Assembly: GCA_030154185.1 (NCBI GenBank)
Contig: JASKKK010000020.1
Coordinates: 1-41,660, forward strand
DNA: 41,660 bases
Reading direction: 5' to 3'
Source: Desulfuromonadales bacterium
Lineage (GTDB): Bacteria; Desulfobacterota; Desulfuromonadia; Desulfuromonadales; Syntrophotaleaceae
Part shown: one piece after another, positions 33,141-41,660 of the stretch
How positions within the stretch are numbered: position 1 is the first letter of the stretch
How the letters are laid out: every line of letters begins with the position of its first letter
The notes under the pieces: model-generated
The model's input: the letters and a program-made list of their open reading frames with translations, nothing else
What the model was told of the DNA's origin: nothing
Databases searched by the model: none
Position numbers and translations under genes: made by a program

Positions 33141-36100
33141 ATGCAGCCCATACCTTTTTGCAAATCTCTGACCTTCAAGCTGCTGCTGGCAATCCTGCCG
33201 CTGCCCATCCTGATAACCCTGCTGGGTTTTTTCGCCTACGGCAAGGTGGTTCATGACCACTTCCGAGAAAACGTACATACAAAAATCCAACAACTGGAAC
33301 GCACCAATCGCGGCTTGCTCATCGCCCGGCTGGATGGATTCCGCGAACAGACTTTGCGTATTGCTTCGGACAACCAGCTTATCGTCCCTCTCAAATTGGA
33401 AGTGTCTTTTCAACTCAAGGCTTATCTCAACCTGCTTCGAGAACAGAATGACCTTGCCGCGATGGCGATCTTCACCCCCCAAGGCTCGACCATCGCCGAA
33501 CTCGGAACCTCTCGGAAACAGGATCCGTCCCTGTTAGCCGAGCATCTGGATCGTGCCATGATGCGCGAAACCCAGGCATTTTTCGCACCACTGGACGAGG
33601 ACGGTCCCGACCCGCAACTGGCCCTTATGAGTTATGCGCCGATTGTGTCCGGCACCAAGGTTATCGGCGTGTTGTTCGCCAGCAAGATACTTCAACTCGG
33701 TCCTGCTTTTTCCAACACCCTGCTCATAAGTTTCGGCAAGGTGCAATCCCAAGGCACCGGTGCGGGCTTTCTGCTGCCTCTGGCCGCGACCCTCGAAACC
33801 GACCTCCGCGAAGGTCCCGTGTCCTTGAACGATGCGGAAATCTTCGCTTCGAAAATGTCGCTGCCATTTTACCACCAGACCTGCTGTTTTCTTCTCAGCG
33901 GTTTTGATCAGCGGCAGATTCTGGTCAGCAACAAACGCATTTTTCTGTTGGGTATCGGCTCCTGCATCATCATTCTGATGGTTATTATCCCCTACGCTCT
34001 TGTGCTCAGCCGGCGTCTGTCCCAGCCGCTGATGAAAATCGTCGATATCGCCCGACGCGTGCCCACATCCCCGGAAGATGTTGCATGGCCGCCCGACAGC
34101 GATGATGAAATCGGCATATTGAATCGATCCCTGCAATCGATGACAACCCAGTTGCAATCATCAATCCGGCAACTGCAAAAGGCGCAGCAGCGTGCCGAAG
34201 AGGCGAATCGGGCCAAATCGCAATTCCTGGTCAACATGAGCCACGAAATACGCACCCCCATGAACGGCGTCATCGGCATGACGGAACTGCTCCTCGACAG
34301 TCAACTGGCAGACAACCATCGAAAAATCGCTGAAACCATAAGCCAGTCCGGACGGGCCCTGATGGATATCATCAATGATATTCTCGATTTTTCCAAACTG
34401 GAAGCGGGCAAGTTGCAGCTGGAGAACATCCCTTTCGATATCTGCCGCCTGTTTGAGGAAGCCGCCGGCCTGTTCGCAGCCAAAGCCCAGGGCAAAAATC
34501 TGGAACTGATTCTGGACATGGCGGCGAATGTCCCTCCCCTTTTGCTCGGCGATCCGGGCCGTTTGCGTCAGGTGCTGGTCAACCTCCTTGGAAATGCCAT
34601 AAAATTTACCGAGCAAGGATACGTTCTGCTCACCGTACGCGCCCGTCACATCAGCGAACAGAACGCAACCATAGCCGTCTCCGTTCGAGACTCCGGCATA
34701 GGCATCGAGCCGCGACATATTTCCAAACTCTTCCAACCGTTCAACCAGGCCGACGGTTCCACCACGAGAAATTTCGGCGGAACGGGTCTCGGCTTGTCGA
34801 TCTGTCGCGACCTGCTCGAGCACATGGGGGGCCGGATCGATGTTTCAAGCGAGCCCGGCAAGGGCTCGAACTTCTGGTTCGAAGTCACTCTCCCCAAGGA
34901 TCCGGCCTGCCCCGTGCGTCATTCATCGACCATGCCGGGGCTCCAGGGCATGCGTGCCCTTATCATCGAGAGCCATCCCCTGACCCGCCGGAGCCTGAAA
35001 CGCCAGTTGCAGACCTGGGGCATAGCCTGCCGAACCGCCCCTCTCGGGAAACAGGGGATGGCCATGTGGCAGGCGGCCCCCTTCCAGATTGCACTGGTCG
35101 GCCTGACCCTTCCCGATATGCAAGGGAAAGAGTTCGTTCAGCAACTGTTCGCCGGCTGTAGCCCTGAAGCCCGGCACATCATCTTTTTGGCCAAGGCCGG
35201 GCAACAGATCCCTGACTGCGGCATTCCCGACTCCACATCGGTCAGCAGCCTGACCAAACCGGTCCGCCCCTCCGAACTGCTGCTTAATCTAACCGATCCA
35301 CCTTGCCGTTTCGATGCGACGGTCGAGGATTCAACCCGCGCTCCCCGTCCCTCCAGTGTGCGGAAACGGCCCAGCACCCGCGTGTTGCTGGTCGAGGACA
35401 ACCGGGTCAACCAGCAGGTCGCCCAGGGTATGCTGGAAAAACTCGGCTGCGCCGTAGAGCTTGCCAGCGACGGACAGGACGCTTTGACCCTGTTCGATAA
35501 AAAATCCTTCGACCTGATATTCATGGATTGTCAGATGCCGAACATGGATGGATACCAGGCCACCCGGACATTGAGACAACGGGAAAAACAGCAAAGCACG
35601 AAAAGTACCCCGATTATTGCCATAACCGCCCATACGCAACCCGGCGATCGGGAGAAGTGCCTGGCAGCCGGCATGGATGATTACCTCGGCAAACCTTTCA
35701 CCCTTCGCCAGATCGAAACCCTGCTCAAACGCTGGCTCTGCGTCCCGGAAAGAAGCGGGGACGAAGCGGACCGACAAAACCCGAGCGACGGTCTGGACAG
35801 CCAAACCCGGGAGCACGGTCGAGAACCTGCCGACCTTCCCATAAAGCGGGAAGTCATCGACGCCATCAGATCGATGGAAGACTCTCAGCATCCGGGCGGT
35901 TTGCTGGACAAAGTCATCGATATCTACCTGAAGGAGACACCGGGAATTTTGCGGAGAATGGAACAGGCCCTTGTCGATGGCCATATGAGTGTGGCATACA
36001 GACTGGCTCATGGTCTGAAATCGAGCAGCGCCAACCTTGGAGCACTCAAACTTTCCGACCTGTGCCGCGAAATGGAAACCGCCGATTCCCTGCCCCCGGA

Positions 36101-36185
36101 CCAGCTCGACCTGCTAATGGCGTCCATTCAGAATGAGTTCAATCGTGTCCAATTCGCATTGATCCGTGAAGGAGAACAGGGATGA
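33141..36185 (+). CDS. Hybrid sensor histidine kinase (HisKA-HATPase-pseudoREC-REC-HPt)
   Basis: This is a 1014-residue BarA/ArcB-like kinase. Membrane helix 1 is at about 12-32, with a periplasmic sensor of about 235 residues. Helix 2 is at about 272-295, followed by HAMP and a coiled coil. HisKA has His368 (NMSHEIRTP). HATPase has its N, G1 (DSGIGI) and G2 (GGTGLGL) boxes. A first receiver-like domain at about 595-700 has Gly654 at the phosphoacceptor position, so it is a pseudoreceiver. The intact receiver (about 740-865) has Asp796 ([11 protein letters not shown]). A C-terminal HPt domain has His957 ([13 protein letters not shown]). It starts 5 nt after the binding-protein stop and overlaps the next gene by ATGA. 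Confidence 0.94.
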   Translation: MQPIPFCKSLTFKLLLAILPLPILITLLGFFAYGKVVHDHFRENVHTKIQQLERTNRGLLIARLDGFREQTLRIASDNQLIVPLKLEVSFQLKAYLNLLREQNDLAAMAIFTPQGSTIAELGTSRKQDPSLLAEHLDRAMMRETQAFFAPLDEDGPDPQLALMSYAPIVSGTKVIGVLFASKILQLGPAFSNTLLISFGKVQSQGTGAGFLLPLAATLETDLREGPVSLNDAEIFASKMSLPFYHQTCCFLLSGFDQRQILVSNKRIFLLGIGSCIIILMVIIPYALVLSRRLSQPLMKIVDIARRVPTSPEDVAWPPDSDDEIGILNRSLQSMTTQLQSSIRQLQKAQQRAEEANRAKSQFLVNMSHEIRTPMNGVIGMTELLLDSQLADNHRKIAETISQSGRALMDIINDILDFSKLEAGKLQLENIPFDICRLFEEAAGLFAAKAQGKNLELILDMAANVPPLLLGDPGRLRQVLVNLLGNAIKFTEQGYVLLTVRARHISEQNATIAVSVRDSGIGIEPRHISKLFQPFNQADGSTTRNFGGTGLGLSICRDLLEHMGGRIDVSSEPGKGSNFWFEVTLPKDPACPVRHSSTMPGLQGMRALIIESHPLTRRSLKRQLQTWGIACRTAPLGKQGMAMWQAAPFQIALVGLTLPDMQGKEFVQQLFAGCSPEARHIIFLAKAGQQIPDCGIPDSTSVSSLTKPVRPSELLLNLTDPPCRFDATVEDSTRAPRPSSVRKRPSTRVLLVEDNRVNQQVAQGMLEKLGCAVELASDGQDALTLFDKKSFDLIFMDCQMPNMDGYQATRTLRQREKQQSTKSTPIIAITAHTQPGDREKCLAAGMDDYLGKPFTLRQIETLLKRWLCVPERSGDEADRQNPSDGLDSQTREHGREPADLPIKREVIDAIRSMEDSQHPGGLLDKVIDIYLKETPGILRRMEQALVDGHMSVAYRLAHGLKSSSANLGALKLSDLCREMETADSLPPDQLDLLMASIQNEFNRVQFALIREGEQG

Positions 36186-38323
36186 CTCACCACGCCCCCA
36201 ACCGTCTGACCACGATTCAGATTGTGGACGATGATTCTGCCATGCGCCTGCTCACGCGGGCGACGCTCGAACAGGCCGGATTTGCCGTGATAGAGGCCAC
36301 CGATGGTAGCGAAGGCCTGGCTCAGTTTCGAAAAATGCGTCCCGATCTGGTACTGCTGGATGTTCTCATGCCGCAGATGGACGGATTTACCACCTGCCGC
36401 CGATTACGTGCTCTGCCCCAGGGCCGGGAAACCCCCATTGTGATGCTGACCGGGCTGGACGATGTGGAATCCGTAAAGAAAGCCTTTGAAACCGGAGCTA
36501 CCGATTTCATAAGCAAACCGATCAACTGGCTGCTTTTACGCTATCGGGTCATGCACATATTACGCTCGGCGCGCCTTTACGAAGATCTTAAAGTCAGTCA
36601 GTCCCGTTTATCGCTGGCCCAACGTATCGCCCGCCTCGGACATTGGCATTTCGATTTTGAAACCGACCGTTTCGAATGCAGCGACACCCTACGCAACCTG
36701 TTGGGGATGGCCGAAAAGACATCGATCGACAGCCCCGTTGATCTGTTGCACAACATCCACCCTGAAGACCGCCATCGCGTCCAAAAAACTCTTGAGGACG
36801 CCCTCTGCAACCGCCACCCCTATCAGGCAACCTTTCGTGTCGCCGTACAGGGGAAAATACGCCACATCAACAGCCAGGCCGAGATCCAAAAGACCGAAAA
36901 TGGAGCACCGAAGACCATCACCGGCATAATTCAGGATGTCAGCGAAATACATCAGGCCGAACAGAAAATCTTCCGCCTGGCCCATTTTGACGCCCTGACC
37001 GGTCTGGCCAAACGCAGCTTTTTCATGAAAAAACTCTCGACCGCCATGCGACTTACCGAACAAAGCCGCAATCAACTGGCGGTGCTGCTCCTCGACCTTG
37101 ATCGTTTCAAACGCATCAACGATACCCTCGGCCACGTCCTTGGCGACCACATTCTTCTGAACATCGCAAAACGCATTCGAAAAAGCCTGCAGGGCTGTTC
37201 AATCCTGTATCCCGGTTCGGCCTCCGAGGACTATTGCATTGCACGATTCGGCGGCAACGAATTCGCCATACTGCTTCCCGAAGTCGAGTCGAAAGAACAG
37301 GTAAGGGGAATTGCCAATCAACTGATCAGGGATATTTCGCATCCGTTTTTCCTGGATACCTGCGAGGTGCTTATAACCACCAGTATCGGTATTTGCCTGT
37401 TCCCGAACGGCTCCGGCGATCATAAGGACCTTATCCGAAACGCCGATACCGCTCTGCGCCAGGCCAAGACCCAGGGACGCGATACCTACCGACTGTATCA
37501 TCCTTCCATGACCGGTCCGTCTCAGGACAGCCTGGTTCTGGAGAGCGATCTGCGAAGGGCCTTGAAAAACGATGAATTCGTTCTTTACGTCCAGCCTCAG
37601 GTAGATATGCGCAACGGACGGGTTTTCGGGGCGGAGGTGCTGATCCGCTGGCAGCACCCCCGGCAGGGGATCAAGCTCCCGGGCGAATTTCTTCCCCTGG
37701 CACTGGAATCGGGCCTGATCGTCGACATCGATCAGTGGGTTTTGCGTCAGGCTTGCCGCCGGCTCGCCGATTGGCAGGCATACAAAGTCAACGATCTGCG
37801 CTTGTCGGTCAACGTTTCGGGAAAACTTTTCGCCCGCACCAATGTAGCCGAACTGATCGGCGACATCGTCGAACAAAGCGGCATCCATCCCGCCAAGCTC
37901 CAGATCGAGCTGACGGAAAGCACCATCATGCAGAACAATGCGAAAACCATCAGCCACCTGAAACATCTTAAAAAACTCGGGATCAACATCGCCATCGACG
38001 ATTTCGGAACCGGTTATTCATCGCTCAGCTATCTCAAGAATTTTCCCATCGACACCATCAAAATCGATCGCTCCTTTATCCGGGATCTGAGCAATTCTCC
38101 CAGCGACATGGCCATCACCAGAGCCATCATCGCGCTGGGGGAAAGCCTCGAATTGAGCACGATCTGCGAGGGCATTGAAACATTGCAGCAAAAAGAGATG
38201 TTGATGGATCTCGGTTGCTACCAGGCGCAGGGCTATCTTTTCGGCAAGCCTGAATCGATGGACAAATTTTCGCAGACAGAAGCGAAAGGGGAGCAAGAAG
38301 AAAAAAAACAAGCATTCTGCTGA
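36182..38323 (+). CDS. Response regulator c-di-GMP phosphodiesterase (REC-PAS-GGNEF-EAL)
   Basis: This 713-residue protein has a receiver with Asp60 ([11 protein letters not shown]), PAS/PAC (about 145-260), GGDEF (about 268-435) and EAL (about 450-700). The cyclase motif reads GGNEF (357-361), Asn replacing the catalytic Asp/Glu, and no RxxD I-site precedes it. The EAL domain keeps EVL (485-487), [23 protein letters not shown], the IKIDRSFI Lys and EGIET. It should therefore hydrolyse c-di-GMP, with the GGNEF domain perhaps sensing GTP. The start overlaps the kinase stop, so the upstream kinase HPt is the likely phosphodonor. Confidence 0.93.
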   Translation: MTHHAPNRLTTIQIVDDDSAMRLLTRATLEQAGFAVIEATDGSEGLAQFRKMRPDLVLLDVLMPQMDGFTTCRRLRALPQGRETPIVMLTGLDDVESVKKAFETGATDFISKPINWLLLRYRVMHILRSARLYEDLKVSQSRLSLAQRIARLGHWHFDFETDRFECSDTLRNLLGMAEKTSIDSPVDLLHNIHPEDRHRVQKTLEDALCNRHPYQATFRVAVQGKIRHINSQAEIQKTENGAPKTITGIIQDVSEIHQAEQKIFRLAHFDALTGLAKRSFFMKKLSTAMRLTEQSRNQLAVLLLDLDRFKRINDTLGHVLGDHILLNIAKRIRKSLQGCSILYPGSASEDYCIARFGGNEFAILLPEVESKEQVRGIANQLIRDISHPFFLDTCEVLITTSIGICLFPNGSGDHKDLIRNADTALRQAKTQGRDTYRLYHPSMTGPSQDSLVLESDLRRALKNDEFVLYVQPQVDMRNGRVFGAEVLIRWQHPRQGIKLPGEFLPLALESGLIVDIDQWVLRQACRRLADWQAYKVNDLRLSVNVSGKLFARTNVAELIGDIVEQSGIHPAKLQIELTESTIMQNNAKTISHLKHLKKLGINIAIDDFGTGYSSLSYLKNFPIDTIKIDRSFIRDLSNSPSDMAITRAIIALGESLELSTICEGIETLQQKEMLMDLGCYQAQGYLFGKPESMDKFSQTEAKGEQEEKKQAFC

Positions 38324-38442
38324 TCCGATCCAAAAACGACCAAAGTCTGTCGAAACGGGAAAGATGAATTATAATTCAGGTATAAGGACCGTTACAGCCG
38401 TTTTGGCGCCAGACGAAAAACCGTCGAAAAGGATCGCACCCC

Positions 38443-39651
38443 ATGCCGGATAAAATCCTGCTCGCTCAAAAAAACAATCCGACGGCCGATCATCTCTACA
38501 ATCTGCTGCGCGACGAGGGCTATTTCATTCTGAAAGCCGGTGATATCACGGAAACGGCCCGTATGCTTGGAGAACGCCCGGATCTGCTTCTATTCGACAC
38601 CGAAATCGCATCGAGACAGAATCCGGACCAATGGACCCCGATGATCCTGCGTTGTCGGGACAACCCCCTGCCCTGCGTTCTGTTTTCCTCCAACGGGCGC
38701 AAGCCGGCCCCTATCAAGGCCCTCTCCCCGTGGATCACCGATACCTTGCAATCCCCCATCAATCCCCGGGAGGTCCAATACAAAATCACGACCCAACTGA
38801 CCATTCACCGGCTGCAATACGAGCTGACTCTGGCGCAGCGCATGCTGGCGAACAAACAAACCGAACTCGACGAATACCGCCGATCTGCCGCTCAGATTCA
38901 ACGGGCTCTGCTTCCGGAACACCTGCCGGCCTTGGAAAACCTCAAATTCGCGTGGCGTTTCATCCCCTGTGAAAGAATCGGCGGCGATCTCTTCAATATC
39001 ATGCGGTTGACAAACGATACCGTCATGGTCTACCTGCTCGACGTAAGCGGCCACGGCGTCTCGGCGGCCATGATCACCGTTTCGGTTTTTCAGAACCTTT
39101 CTCCTACCAGCGGAAGGCTTTTCCGGGCCCATTCGGGATCGAACAAGCCTCTCCAATGCCTCGCCCCCACCGAAATATTGCAGCAACTGGACAGAGAATA
39201 CCCCTTTGAACGGTTCGGCAAGTTCTTTACCATAGCCTGCCTGCTGCTGCATACACCCACCGGCAAGCTGCAATTCAGTTCGGCCGGTCACCCTCCGCCC
39301 CTGTGCATCCGCTCCGACGGCAGTTGCGAACTGCTGTCCTCCGGCGGTTCCATCATCGGAACCGGTGCCAAAGTGCCCTTTGAACAAGGGGAAGTCACCC
39401 TGGAGCAGGGAGATCGCATCTTTCTATACTCCGACGGGATTATCGAGCACTCGACCCCCCAGGGAGAGATGTTCGGCATCCCACGTCTTTATCACAAACT
39501 GCAATTGCAGAAAAAACGCGAGCTCGCCGCCGCCTGCGAAAAAACCATCGAAACCCTGCACAGTTTCGGCCAGGAAACTGCCTTTAAAGACGATATTACC
39601 CTTCTGGGTATCGAATATCTTGGAAACGACAAAACACCGAGCGAATCCTGA
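38443..39651 (+). CDS. Receiver-like PP2C phosphatase (RsbU/SpoIIE type)
   Basis: This 402-residue protein has a receiver-like N-terminus (about 1-120) with Asp52 but no acidic pair at the first strand (ILLAQKNN), so phosphorylation is doubtful. A coiled coil spans about 120-155. The PP2C/SpoIIE domain follows (about 158-395), with metal ligands in GGDLF (Asp182), DVSGHG (200-205), the FSSAGHPPP loop, YSDGIIE and FKDDITLL. Such phosphatases dephosphorylate an STAS-domain anti-anti-sigma factor. No STAS or HATPase anti-sigma gene is in the window, so the partner must lie elsewhere. It lies 119 nt after the EAL gene, with a TATAAT at 38370 but no clear -35. Confidence 0.9.
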   Translation: MPDKILLAQKNNPTADHLYNLLRDEGYFILKAGDITETARMLGERPDLLLFDTEIASRQNPDQWTPMILRCRDNPLPCVLFSSNGRKPAPIKALSPWITDTLQSPINPREVQYKITTQLTIHRLQYELTLAQRMLANKQTELDEYRRSAAQIQRALLPEHLPALENLKFAWRFIPCERIGGDLFNIMRLTNDTVMVYLLDVSGHGVSAAMITVSVFQNLSPTSGRLFRAHSGSNKPLQCLAPTEILQQLDREYPFERFGKFFTIACLLLHTPTGKLQFSSAGHPPPLCIRSDGSCELLSSGGSIIGTGAKVPFEQGEVTLEQGDRIFLYSDGIIEHSTPQGEMFGIPRLYHKLQLQKKRELAAACEKTIETLHSFGQETAFKDDITLLGIEYLGNDKTPSES

Positions 39652-39681
39652 CATCCCAACGCATCCTGGAGCATCACAGCC

Positions 39682-40206
39682 ATGCATCGTTCCGCACAAT
39701 TCTGGATTGAGCACCTGCAACTCGAGCCTCACCCCGAGGGGGGGTATTATCGGGAAACCTACCGTTCCGCGGAGACCCTCCCCGCAACGGCCCTTCCGAA
39801 ACGCTATGCAGGTTCGCGGCCATACGCCACGACCATTTTCTATCTTCTGAAAAGTGGGGATTTTTCGGCGCTGCACCGCCTGCCCTCCGATGAAACATGG
39901 CATTTTTACAGCGGTGCGGCTCTGGATATTCACATCCTCTCGCCCGACGGCCGATATCGGAAACCCCGCCTGGGGGACAAACCCGAACAGAACCAGTCCT
40001 TTCAGGTTGTGGTCCCGGCGGGATGCTGGTTCGGCGCCACGGTTGCGACGGGAGACGGTTATACATTATGCGCATGCAGCGTCTCACCCGGGTTCGATTT
40101 CGCCGACTTTGAACTGGCGGACCGCCGGGCCCTGACCGCATGCTATCCGGCCCATGCCGAGCTTATCCGCAAACTCACTCGTGATTGCAGTGTCACACCT
40201 TCCTGA
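39682..40206 (+). CDS. Cupin_5/DUF985 family protein
   Basis: This 174-residue protein has the DUF985 pattern: LEPHPEGGYYRETYRS, ATTIFYLLKSGDFSALHRL, the cupin segment ETWHFYSG, and VVPAGCWFGA, followed by LCACSVSPGFDFADFEL. It forms a small cupin beta-barrel. A few eukaryotic relatives have sugar-epimerase-like folds; the bacterial role is unknown. It lies 30 nt after the PP2C gene and may be carried on the same transcript by chance. Confidence 0.9.
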   Translation: MHRSAQFWIEHLQLEPHPEGGYYRETYRSAETLPATALPKRYAGSRPYATTIFYLLKSGDFSALHRLPSDETWHFYSGAALDIHILSPDGRYRKPRLGDKPEQNQSFQVVVPAGCWFGATVATGDGYTLCACSVSPGFDFADFELADRRALTACYPAHAELIRKLTRDCSVTPS

Positions 40207-40279
40207 GACTTGACAAGCACCGGGGCATTGGGCATATTGCAGAACCATTAACTCAGCGCCTATCTTCGGGAGGAAAAAT

Positions 40280-41461
40280 ATGATCGGGACCCCACTTAAA
40301 AAATCCGCTACCAAGTTGCTGCTGCTCGGATGCGGCGAACTCGGCAAGGAAGTCATCATCGAAGCCCAGCGTTTCGGCGTCGAAACCGTCGCCGTCGACC
40401 GCTATGCCGATGCCCCTGCCATGCAGGTCGCACACTGCAGTCATGTGGCCAACATGCTCGACCGCGACGCTCTGGAGCGCATCGTAAAACAGGAATCCCC
40501 GGATCTCATCGTCCCGGAAATCGAAGCTATCAATACCGCTTTTCTGCTGGAACTGGAGCGTGATGGGTACCGTATCATCCCCACTGCGCGTGCTGCCAAT
40601 CTGACCATGAACCGCGAAGGCATCCGCCGTCTCGCCGCCGAAGACCTCGAGCTGCCGACCGCCCAATACCGCTTTGCATCGAGCTACGAGGAATTCCGCC
40701 AGGGTGTCGAGGAAATCGGACTGCCCTGTGTGGTCAAACCGATCATGAGTTCGTCCGGCAAAGGACAGAGTACCGTCAAAGCCCCCGAAGACATTGAAAA
40801 AGCCTGGAACTACGCGCGCCAGGGTGCGCGTGGTGCTGGAGAGCGGATCATCATCGAAGCCTTTGTCGATTTCGATTACGAAATCACCTTGCTGACCGTG
40901 CGTCACATCGACGGGACCAGTTACTGCCCGCCTATCGGCCACCGCCAGGCAGGCGGTGATTATCAGGAATCGTGGCAACCGATGCCGATGACGGAAAAAG
41001 CCCTGACCGAAGCCCAGCGCCAGGCGAAAGTCATTACCGAGGCTCTGGGAGGCGCCGGCATTTTCGGCGTTGAATTCTTCATCCGGGGGGACCATGTCTA
41101 TTTCAGTGAAGTATCCCCCCGGCCCCATGACACGGGCATGGTGACCATGGTCACTCAGAACATGTCGGAATTCGAGCTTCACGTGCGTGCCGTTCTGGGC
41201 TTGCCGATTCCCTCCATCGATCTACTTTCCCCCGGCGCTTCCCATGTCATCCTGGCCCAGGGACAGGACGATGAGGTCAACTTCTCCGGTGTCGAAGACG
41301 CACTGCGCGTACCCGGCAGCAAAGTCCGCCTGTTCGGCAAACCCGACTCCCGGCCCGGTCGCCGCATGGGCGTAGCCCTGGTGGCCGCCTCCGATGTCGA
41401 CACGGCCCGCAAGCTGGCCGAGGAAGCTGCCGACAAGGTCAAGGTCCACCCCGTCGAATAG
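40280..41461 (+). CDS. purT: Formate-dependent phosphoribosylglycinamide formyltransferase
   Basis: This 393-residue ATP-grasp enzyme begins with [50 protein letters not shown] and GIFGVEFFI lie in the ATP-grasp core, and [14 protein letters not shown] follows. It is PurT rather than PurK by length and by these motifs. It makes formyl-GAR from GAR, formate and ATP in purine synthesis, using free formate, which suits an anaerobe. GGGAGGA lies upstream of the ATG. A large hairpin terminator follows 7 nt after the stop. Confidence 0.97.
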   Translation: MIGTPLKKSATKLLLLGCGELGKEVIIEAQRFGVETVAVDRYADAPAMQVAHCSHVANMLDRDALERIVKQESPDLIVPEIEAINTAFLLELERDGYRIIPTARAANLTMNREGIRRLAAEDLELPTAQYRFASSYEEFRQGVEEIGLPCVVKPIMSSSGKGQSTVKAPEDIEKAWNYARQGARGAGERIIIEAFVDFDYEITLLTVRHIDGTSYCPPIGHRQAGGDYQESWQPMPMTEKALTEAQRQAKVITEALGGAGIFGVEFFIRGDHVYFSEVSPRPHDTGMVTMVTQNMSEFELHVRAVLGLPIPSIDLLSPGASHVILAQGQDDEVNFSGVEDALRVPGSKVRLFGKPDSRPGRRMGVALVAASDVDTARKLAEEAADKVKVHPVE

Positions 41462-41468
41462 ATAAGGA

Positions 41469-41500
41469 AACGGCCGAAGTTCTCCGGAACGTCGGCCGTT
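41469..41500 (+). terminator. Hairpin terminator of purT
   Basis: AACGGCCGA (41469-41477) pairs with TCGGCCGTT (41492-41500), and the loop holds a further GTTC/GAAC stem around TCCG. The last two T residues of the stem are also the first two bases of the heptamer array. Confidence 0.75.
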
Positions 41501-41660
41501 GTCATTTGTCATTTGTCATTTGTCATTTGTCATTTGTCATTTGTCACTTGTCATTTGTCATTTGTCACTTGTCACTTGTCACTTGTCACTTGTCACTTGT
41601 CACTTGTCACTTGTCACTTGTCACTTGTCACTTGTCACTTGTCACTTGTCACTTGTCACT
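41499..41660 (+). repeat. Second TTGTCAT/TTGTCAC heptamer array (cut by the window end)
   Basis: Twenty-three complete 7-bp units and one extra base are visible: 6 TTGTCAT, 1 TTGTCAC, 2 TTGTCAT, then 14 TTGTCAC to the edge. The strand is the same as the array at 4274-4448, but the order of variants is mirrored (CAT-rich first, CAC-rich last). It abuts the purT terminator. Its true length is unknown. Confidence 0.95.

Overview
The window looks like a chromosomal segment of a motile Gram-negative anaerobe, most likely a deltaproteobacterium of the Desulfuromonadia (Pelobacter/Syntrophotalea/Desulfuromonas type). This is inferred from gene content: late flagellar genes, many c-di-GMP proteins, a NapH-like ferredoxin, L,D-transpeptidase, CobM-like, RlmI and PurT. 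No rRNA or tRNA gene was seen. Coding density is high and GC is moderate to high. The one sizeable AT-richer gap, at about 9.4-9.9 kb, precedes a small RNA gene.

Layout. 1-4271 (+): end of a flagellin gene with its terminator, then flaG, fliD, fliS, a FliT/FlgN-like chaperone and two tandem PilZ paralogues. 4274-4548: a 25-unit TTGTCAC/TTGTCAT heptamer array, a hairpin, and a second unrelated heptamer array. 4571-5542 (-): REC-GGEEF diguanylate cyclase. 5685-6949 (+): FliK-like protein and a stand-alone FlhB C-terminal domain. 7017-9428 (-): Cache-HAMP-PAS-GGDEM membrane cyclase. 9887-10159 (+): promoter, structured small RNA (probably 6S RNA) and terminator. 10332-11543 (+): TraB/PrgY protein. 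11536-14833 (-): L,D-transpeptidase and aldehyde dehydrogenase. 15003-17838 (+): rhomboid protease, YbaK and PncB. 17913-19151 (-): NapH-like Fe-S membrane protein. 19273-22890: cyclophilin (+), RlmI (-), an unknown DNA-binding-like protein (+) and a SAM methyltransferase (+). 22966-24837 (-): YjbQ and a divergent RelA/SpoT. 25107-25490 (+): DksA-like protein, divergent from the RelA/SpoT gene. 25546-30685 (-): HIT protein, SMC-like ATPase, degenerate SbcD-like protein, CobM-like protein and TlyA. 30979-39651 (+): signalling cluster. 39682-41461 (+): cupin DUF985 protein and PurT, followed by a terminator that runs into a second TTGTCAT/TTGTCAC array at the window edge.

The most coherent system is the 30979-39651 cluster. 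A secreted protein fuses two different solute-binding modules (BMP/PnrA type and ABC_sub_bind type) with no ABC permease or ATPase gene nearby. It is followed after 5 nt by a membrane hybrid histidine kinase (HisKA-HATPase-pseudoREC-REC-HPt). That gene overlaps (ATGA) a REC-PAS-GGNEF-EAL protein whose cyclase motif is altered but whose EAL motif is intact. A REC-PP2C phosphatase comes next. The arrangement suggests periplasmic ligand sensing that controls c-di-GMP breakdown and a partner-switch phosphatase. With the PilZ proteins and cyclases near the flagellar genes, c-di-GMP control of motility is the theme of the window.

Other points of interest are a RelA/SpoT homologue with an intact hydrolase site but a lost synthetase glutamate, divergent from a DksA paralogue; an SbcD/YhaO-like protein that has lost several metal ligands; and two heptamer arrays in the same orientation whose variant units run in mirrored order.
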